From Chloroflexota bacterium (GTDB lineage: Bacteria; Chloroflexota; Dormibacteria; Dormibacterales; Dormibacteraceae): a DNA stretch of 6,293 nt. The notes under the pieces were generated by a model. It did not search any database, had not been told where the DNA came from, and saw only the letters and a list, made by a program, of their open reading frames with translations. Made by a program: the position numbers and the translations under genes. Positions within the stretch are counted from its first letter, which is position 1. The number at the start of each line of letters is the position of its first letter. The DNA lies in assembly GCA_005880345.1 (NCBI GenBank), contig VBGE01000029.1:1-6293 (forward strand). The letters are read 5' to 3'. Positions 1 to 6,293 of the stretch are shown piece after piece.

Positions 1-518
1 AGTACAGGAAACCGGTCGAGTGCAAGGCGATGGTGCCGATGCGGTCGGGCGGCGTGGTGGGGGCGACCATGAAGATCGTATCGAGGGCCGTCGAGCGCAG
101 CCATCCCGTCACCGGCTCGGCCTCTTCGATCGGCAGGTCCGGCACGATGACGCCCGCCACGCCCGCCTGCGCCGCCTCCGCCGCGAACCTGCGCGGGTCA
201 TAGGACAGCACGGGGTTGATGTACGTCATCAGCACGACCGGGACGCCCTCGGCGGCCACCGCGTGGGCCACCTCGAGCGCGCCCGCGACAGTCATGCCGG
301 CCTCCAGCGCGGCCTGTCCCGCGCGCTGGATCACGGGTCCGTCGGCCAGCGGGTCGGAGTGCGGGATGCCTATCTCCAGGGCCGCGATGCCGGACGCCGC
401 GAGCCGCTTGCCCACGTCGATCGACCTTTTCTTCGATGGATGCCCGGCCATGATGTAGGCGACCAGTTTCAGGTCGCCCTTGGTCGAGCGCAGAGCGGCT
501 TCCAGGCGAGACGTCGTT

Positions 519-529
<11 letters not shown>
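1..529 (-). CDS. trpA: Tryptophan synthase alpha subunit TrpA (partial, C-terminal part beyond window)
   Basis: TrpA cleaves indole-3-glycerol phosphate to indole and glyceraldehyde-3-phosphate in the cytoplasmic alpha2beta2 tryptophan synthase complex and channels indole to TrpB. The first 176 codons are visible and stay open to the left edge. The translation is a TIM-barrel start with the signature [19 protein letters not shown] (about residues 50-68). This holds the two family catalytic acids, Glu52 and Asp63. It is followed by [10 protein letters not shown] (101-110), [12 protein letters not shown] (126-137) and [12 protein letters not shown] (153-164). The phosphate-binding loops of the C-terminal third lie outside the window. 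The ATG at 527-529 overlaps the trpB stop by 11 nt, which implies translational coupling; the upstream Shine-Dalgarno match is weak. One mild oddity is PHSDP where PFSDP is usual. Identification is firm; completeness cannot be judged. Confidence 0.97.
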
Positions 530-1614
<1,085 letters not shown>

Positions 1615-1615
<1 letters not shown>

Positions 1616-2223
1616 CAGGCGAGTGCCTCGGCGAGGCGGACCGAGTGCACGAAGGCGCGCACCTTGGCCGCGTCCTTCACCCGGACCCGTGCCTCGACGC
1701 CGCTCGAAACGTCCACGCCGAACGGTTTGAACTCGCTCACGACCTTGCCCACGTTACCCGGTTCCAGACCGCCGGCGATGAACACCTTGCGCGTGCTCAG
1801 CAGTGGTCGGGCTGCCTCCCAGTCCCACGTCCGGCCGGTCCCGCCACGCTGGTCGGCCGACCATGTGTCGAGCATGATGGGGTCGGGCCAATCGGCGGAG
1901 CCGGGCACCTGGCCCTCCTTGACTTTCAGCACCTTCATCACCGGCCGCCCCGCGTCGAAGCCCGGCTGCTCGGAGCCGTGCAGCTGGAGGAGGTCCAGGT
2001 CCAGGTACTCCGCGATCTGCCGCACCTCGTCGGCCGGCTGGTCGATGAACACGCCGACCAGCTGCGGCCGCACTGAGAGCGCGTCGATTATCGACTTCGC
2101 CTGCTCCGGCGAGACGCGGCGGTCGGAGTCGCAGAAGTGAAACCCGATCAGGTCGGCGCCCGCCTCCACCGCGGTCGTCGCGCCCTCGAGGTCGCAGATG
2201 CCGCAGATCTTGACCCTGATCAA
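1615..2223 (-). CDS. trpF: Phosphoribosylanthranilate isomerase TrpF
   Basis: TrpF catalyses the Amadori rearrangement of N-(5-phosphoribosyl)anthranilate to CdRP, the third committed step of tryptophan synthesis, as a cytoplasmic single-domain TIM barrel. The 202-residue product is of normal length. Near the N-terminus VKICGI (4-9) carries the general-base Cys7, and [18 protein letters not shown] (118-135) carries the general-acid Asp119. [10 protein letters not shown] (149-158) and GVDVSSGVE (169-177) form the phosphate-binding loops near the C-terminus. The start is a TTG at 2221-2223 that overlaps the trpC stop by four bases (TTGA), and the family's near-terminal VKICG motif leaves no room for a later start. 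The stop shares one base with the trpB ATG. The usual SPR before YVSPE is here SDRRVSPE, a small deviation that keeps the arginine. Confidence 0.97.
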
Positions 2224-3005
2224 ACGCTCAGCTCATTGATTTGCGCCGCCGGGTCCGCCGACCGCATCAGCGCCTCGCCGACCAGCACCGCGTCGGCGCC
2301 CGCCTCGCGCATCCTTCGTGCGTCGGCAGCGGTGTGAACCCCGCTCTCGGCGACGACGAGCACGTTTTTAGGAATCAGCTTGCGCAGCCGCTCGGTCAGG
2401 CCGAGGTCGACCGCAAACGTCCGCAGGTCGCGGTGGTTGACGCCGATCACCTGCGCCCCCGCCTCGAGCGCGGCCGCGGCCTGCGCCTCGTCGTGCACCT
2501 CGACCAGCGCTGTGATGCCGCGGCTCTTGCTCACAGCGATGAGGTCGCGCAACTGCGTGCCGTCCAGCGCCGCGACGATCAGCAGCACCGCATCGGCGCC
2601 ACACGCCCGCGCCTCGGCGATCTCGTACGGGTCGGTCACGAAATCCTTGCGCAGGATCGGCAGCTGGGTCGCGGCTCGCACCATGCGGATGTGCTCCGGC
2701 CGTCCGCCGAAACCGGCCATGTGCGTCAGCACCGAGATTGCAGCTGCACCTCCATCGGCGTAGGCGTGGGCGAGGTCGGCCGGCCGGTAGTCCTCGCTCA
2801 GGACGCCCATGCTCGGCGTGCGCTGCTTCATCTCCGCGATCACGGCCAGGTGTGGCCGGCGCAGCGCTCCCGCGAAATCCTTCGGTTGATACGCGGCCAC
2901 GATCTCCTCGAAGCGGCTCGAGTCCATGAGGTAGCGCCGCCTCTGGAGGTCCTGCCTTGCCGCCGTCACCAGGCGTGAAAGCAGGTCGTCGGTTCCTGCG
3001 CTCAC
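2220..3005 (-). CDS. trpC: Indole-3-glycerol phosphate synthase TrpC
   Basis: TrpC closes the indole ring, converting CdRP to indole-3-glycerol phosphate with loss of CO2 and water; it is a cytoplasmic TIM barrel. Visible signatures (numbered from the GTG at 3003-3005, 261 residues) are VIAEMKQRTPSMG with Glu58 and Lys60, ILRKDF (117-122) with the catalytic Lys120, ALVEVHDE with Glu169 as general base, IGVNHRDLRTF (187-197), AESGV (219-223) and GADAVLVGEALM near the end. All key residues are present. The first motif is slightly unusual (TPSMG for the common SPSKG). The chosen GTG overlaps the trpD stop by four bases (GTGA), matching the other junctions. An in-frame GTG at 3024-3026 would add seven residues and has a better-placed GAGG about 10 nt upstream, so the true start is not settled. 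Unlike enterobacterial TrpC, it is not fused to TrpF, which follows as a separate gene. Confidence 0.95.
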   Translation of the reverse strand: MSAGTDDLLSRLVTAARQDLQRRRYLMDSSRFEEIVAAYQPKDFAGALRRPHLAVIAEMKQRTPSMGVLSEDYRPADLAHAYADGGAAAISVLTHMAGFGGRPEHIRMVRAATQLPILRKDFVTDPYEIAEARACGADAVLLIVAALDGTQLRDLIAVSKSRGITALVEVHDEAQAAAALEAGAQVIGVNHRDLRTFAVDLGLTERLRKLIPKNVLVVAESGVHTAADARRMREAGADAVLVGEALMRSADPAAQINELSV

Positions 3006-3999
3006 GCCTGCGAGGTCGTGGCCCACCGCTGCAAAACCTCGCCCGCCCGCCCGGAGTCGATCGCCTCGGCCGCCTGGCCCAGCCCATCCCTCCAGTCATG
3101 CGCGATCCCCGCCGCCCGCAGCGCCGCGGCCGTGTTGAGCAGCACGACATCGCGCCGGGCGCCCTTGGCCCCACCGAGGACCTCGCGCGCCAGCCGCGCA
3201 TTTTCTTCAGGACCGCCGCCCCGCATCGACTCGAGCGGCGCCCGCTTCAAGCCCAGCTCCGCGGGATCGAGCTCGTATTCCTTGCGCTCGCCATCGATCT
3301 CGATCACGAACGAGGGCGATGCGACCGACAGCTCGTCCATCCCGTCGACGGCATGGAAGACGATCGCGCGCTCCACCCCGAGCCGGACTAGGACCTCCGC
3401 CATCTTGCCGGCCATCGCCGCGTCCGCCACGCCGAGTGCCTGGTAGCGCGCGCCCGCGGGGTTGCACAGCGGTCCGAGCACGTTGAACACGGTGCGCAGC
3501 CCGAGCTCGCGCCGAGGCACGCCCGCGAATCGAAATGAAGGATGAAACACGGGCGCAAACATGAACCCAATGCCCACTTCGTCGATGCAGCGCGCCACGC
3601 CTTCCGGCGCCAGGTCGATCTTCACCCCCAGCTGCTCGAGGACGTCAGCCGACCCGCACAGCGAAGACGCCGCGCGGTTGCCGTGCTTGGCCACTCGCGC
3701 GCCGCATGCCGCGGCCACGATCGCGGAGAGCGTGGAGATGTTGAAGGTCGCGAGCCCGTCGCCTCCGGTGCCGCAGGTGTCGAGCAGCGCGCCCCCGACC
3801 TCGATCGGCGTCGCCATCGCGCGCGCCGTGCGCGCGAACCCGGTGATCTCGTCCACCGTTTCGCCTTTCATGCGCAGAGCGACGAGAAAGCCCGCGATCT
3901 GCGCCGGCGTGGCGTCGCCGCGGATGATGATCTCGAACGCGCCGGCCGCCTCGTCCTCGGTCAGGTTCTGGCATTTGACGACCTTGGCGATGGCCTCGA

Positions 4000-4003
<4 letters not shown>
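3002..4003 (-). CDS. trpD: Anthranilate phosphoribosyltransferase TrpD
   Basis: TrpD transfers the phosphoribosyl group of PRPP to anthranilate. The 333-residue product has the usual length of a stand-alone enzyme, with no glutaminase fused to it. The N-terminal helical part (LTEDEA, ATPAQIAGFLVALRMKGET, 14-49) leads into the PRPP-binding CGTGGDGLATFNIST (77-91), KHGNRAASS (106-114) and GSADVLEQLGV (117-127). GLRTVFNVLGPLCNPA (168-183) includes Arg170, and GMDELS (221-226) carries the Mg-binding Asp223-Glu224 pair. The reading frame stays open upstream into trpG, but family homology begins at MIEAIAKVV, so the ATG at 4001-4003 is the start. It overlaps the trpG stop by four bases (ATGA) and has a strong GGAGG six nt upstream. 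That site lies inside a palindromic repeat (see 4008-4049). No defects are seen. Confidence 0.97.
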
Positions 4004-4607
<604 letters not shown>

Positions 4608-4608
<1 letters not shown>

Positions 4609-6017
4609 CACATGCCCTCGGCCATCTCGATGGCCTTGAACATCGCTCCCGCCTTCTCCAGCGTCTCCTCGTACTCACGCTCGGGTCGCGAGTCCGCGAC
4701 CACGCCCGCGCCGGACTGCACATAGGCGATGCCGCCGGCGACCACGATCGTGCGCAGCGTGATGGCCATGTCGAGGTTGCCACCGAAGCTCACGTAGCCG
4801 GCCGATCCCGCATAGACGCCGCGCTGGTCCGGCTCCAGGTCGGCGATGATCTCCATGGCCCGGATCTTCGGCGCACCGGAGACGGTGCCCGCGGGGAATG
4901 CGGCCCGCAGCGCGTCGAGAGATGTCTTGCCATCGCGCAGCCGGCCGCTGACCGTCGACGAGATGTGCATCACATGCGAGTAGCGCTCGACCTCCATCAG
5001 CCGGTCGACGTTGACTGTGCCCGGCTGCGCCACACGCCCCACATCGTTGCGTCCGAGGTCGACGAGCATCACGTGCTCGGCCCGCTCCTTCAGGTCGTTG
5101 AGGAGCTCTTTCTCGAGCCGCGCATCTTCGGCGATGTCAGAGCCTCGCCTTCGCGTGCCCGCCAGCGGCCGCGTCTCGACGCGCCTCCCCTCGACCTGGA
5201 CGAGCTTCTCGGGCGAGGTGCCGACGACGTGCCGGTCGCCGCCCAACGCGAGAAAGAACATGTAGGGCGAAGGGTTGATCGCGCGCAGGCAGCGATAAAC
5301 GTCGAAAGGTGCCGCGCCAAGCGGCTTATGGAATCGCTGCGAGACGACGACCTGGAACGCGTCGCCGCCCATGATGTGCTCGCGTGAGGCGTCGACCATC
5401 GCGTGGAACTGGCCCTGCGTCACGTTCGACTGCCACCTGGCGCCATCCACGCCGCCTGGCGGCGCGGGGGGCTGATCGCCCGCCAGCCGCTTTTCCATGC
5501 CGTCAATCCGCGCGATCGCATCGTCATACGACTCGCGGTCCGGCCGGTGAATCGTCAGCAGCTGCAATCGCCGCGTGACGTGGTCGAACACGGCCAGGTC
5601 CTCGGCCCGCACGAATGAGCTCTCCGGCATCGGCGGCGGCGCGCCTCTCGCGACCGGAATTCGCTCGAAGTGGCGCGCGGTCTCGTAGCCCAGGTAGCCG
5701 ACCGCGCCTCCATGGAATCGCGGGATGCCTTTGACCGGCGCCGTCTCCTCGCCGGCGACCGTGGCCAGCGCCAGCAGCGGGTTGCCCTCGCCCAGCTCGA
5801 GCGGGCGTGCCGAGACGCCGATGAACGAGTAGCGAGCCAGCCGCTCGCCGCCCTCGACGCTTTCCAGGAGGAAGCCAGGCTCGCCCGGCGGACACAGCAG
5901 GCTGTACGCGCGGACAGGGGTGAGCATGTCGGCGAGGATCTCTCGATAGACCGGGACGAGCGCATGGTCTCGCGCGAGCGCCCGCGCTTCTTCGCGGGTG
6001 GGAGTGCAGTCTCTCAT
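4608..6017 (-). CDS. trpE: Anthranilate synthase component I TrpE
   Basis: TrpE makes anthranilate from chorismate with ammonia from TrpG; it is the first committed and normally tryptophan-inhibited step. The 469-residue product has the N-terminal domain with the LLES element (50-53), which in this family belongs to the tryptophan feedback site, and GGAVGYLGYE (103-112). A proline/glycine-rich linker follows near 182-192. The chorismate-binding domain has INPSPYMFFLALG (247-259), GTSPEKLV (266-273), TRPLAGTRRRG (282-292), ERAEHVMLVDLGRNDVGRV (311-329), FPAGTVSGAPKIRAMEII (374-391) and YAGSAGYVSFGGNLDMAITLRT (402-423). These point to anthranilate synthase rather than the close relative PabB, and the trp context supports it. 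The ATG at 6015-6017 fits the family N-terminus. AAGGGG about 12 nt upstream is a rather distant Shine-Dalgarno. First gene of the operon; intact LLES suggests feedback control is retained. Confidence 0.98.
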
Positions 6018-6050
6018 CTGTTCTTGTATCCCCTTGTCTCTGGCTATGCC

Positions 6051-6072
6051 GCGCCACTCTCTGTGGTGGCGC
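6051..6072 (-). promoter_or_regulatory. Perfect stem-loop in the trpE leader
   Basis: On the minus strand the arms GCGCCAC and GTGGCGC pair over 7 bp around the 8-nt loop CACAGAGA, ending 33 nt before the trpE ATG. No T-run follows, so it is not an intrinsic terminator. It could be a protein-binding operator, a 5' RNA-stabilising hairpin or chance in GC-rich DNA; the sequence alone does not decide. Confidence 0.4.
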
Positions 6073-6082
6073 CGGAGCGCAA

Positions 6083-6091
6083 ACCTTATCA
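6083..6091 (-). promoter_or_regulatory. Weak candidate extended -10 element for trpE
   Basis: TGATAAGGT on the minus strand matches a TGn plus TAnnnT extended -10 pattern and lies between the upstream stop codon and the leader stem-loop. No convincing -35 box is found at the normal spacing (GCGAAG there). This is a low-confidence guess. Confidence 0.15.
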
Positions 6092-6099
6092 GACCGAGA

Positions 6100-6293
6100 T
6101 CAGTGCTTCGCTTTTGCCTTCATCTCTCTCTTGACCGCGCGGGCCTCGGCCATCGTCTCGGCCGAGTCGACGTCCGCCACGGTGTGCCAGCCGGCTGCGT
6201 GCTTCTCCCAGCCCGGCGGCTTGACCCCGAACTTCTTGGCGAGAACGGCGACCAGGATCTTCGTTTTCATCTCGCCAAATCCGGGCAGGGCTG
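6100..6293 (-). CDS. HhH-GPD-type base excision DNA repair protein (partial, C-terminal 63 residues)
   Basis: Only the last 63 codons are visible; the gene runs off the right edge and ends with TGA at 6100-6102. The translation opens with LPGFGEMKTKILVAVLAKKFGV, a helix-hairpin-helix hairpin (LPGFG) with the following DNA-backbone-contacting helix. It continues as KPPGWEKHAAGWHTVADVDSAETMAEAR and ends in a lysine-rich tail. This matches my memory of the C-terminus of the small, poorly characterised HhH-GPD glycosylase-like proteins common in Actinobacteria (the TIGR03252 type). The catalytic part of the HhH-GPD fold lies outside the window, so enzyme activity cannot be judged. It shares strand with the trp operon at 82 bp spacing, so read-through is possible, but there is no functional link to tryptophan synthesis. 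Confidence 0.75.
   Translation of the reverse strand, partial: ALPGFGEMKTKILVAVLAKKFGVKPPGWEKHAAGWHTVADVDSAETMAEARAVKREMKAKAKH

Larger units (their letters stand above)
6018..6099 (-). other. Spacer and presumed leader upstream of trpE
   Basis: These 82 bases separate the upstream repair gene from trpE and are the only noncoding stretch in the window. They hold a perfect 7-bp stem with an 8-nt loop (arms 6051-6057 and 6066-6072). A weaker 4-bp alternative (6041-6044 with 6053-6056) would compete with it. There is no U-tract, no leader peptide with tandem Trp codons, no T-box-like element, and too few GAG/UAG triplets for a TRAP site. The start of the operon transcript may lie here or farther upstream in the neighbouring gene. 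Confidence 0.5.

Noticed and set aside
5450..5464. 6-bp palindrome with a 3-nt loop in the trpE linker
   Set aside because: It falls in a Pro/Gly codon run, where GC-rich inverted repeats arise easily. It has no tail or context suggesting function.
6018..6099. TRAP-binding or Trp-leader attenuator upstream of trpE
   Set aside because: Only about three GAG/UAG triplets are present against the roughly eleven TRAP needs. No short ORF with consecutive Trp codons exists, and no terminator hairpin with a U-run is seen.

Overview
The window holds a compact tryptophan biosynthesis operon, entirely on the minus strand. In transcription order (high to low coordinates) it reads trpE, trpG, trpD, trpC, trpF, trpB, trpA. 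trpA runs off the left edge. Upstream of trpE, separated by a short spacer of 82 bp, is the 3' end of a same-strand HhH-GPD-type DNA repair gene that runs off the right edge. The DNA is strongly G+C-rich (about two thirds by eye). Codons favour G/C in the third position and several genes use GTG or TTG starts. With a full E-G-D-C-F-B-A order and separate, unfused genes, this suits a high-GC Gram-positive-like or Chloroflexota/Dormibacterota-like bacterium. That placement is inference from style and gene content only.

Layout: <1..529 trpA (5' part only); 519..1615 trpB (broken); 1615..2223 trpF; 2220..3005 trpC; 3002..4003 trpD; 4000..4608 trpG; 4608..6017 trpE; 6018..6099 spacer/leader; 6100..>6293 HhH-GPD protein. 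Every junction inside the operon overlaps by 1 to 11 nt, so the genes are very probably co-transcribed and translationally coupled. Together they convert chorismate to tryptophan: TrpE/TrpG make anthranilate, TrpD adds phosphoribose, TrpF isomerises, TrpC closes the indole ring, and TrpB/TrpA release indole and condense it with serine.

Two things stand out. First, trpB lacks about 30 codons covering the GGGSN phosphate-binding loop of PLP, and the loss also shifts the frame, so as written it cannot encode a working beta subunit. This is either real gene decay or an assembly deletion. Second, the 3' end of trpG carries a tandem double-hairpin, REP-like palindromic unit. It encodes an abnormal TrpG tail and contains the ribosome binding site of trpD. 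I see no undescribed multi-gene system here; the rest is ordinary primary metabolism.
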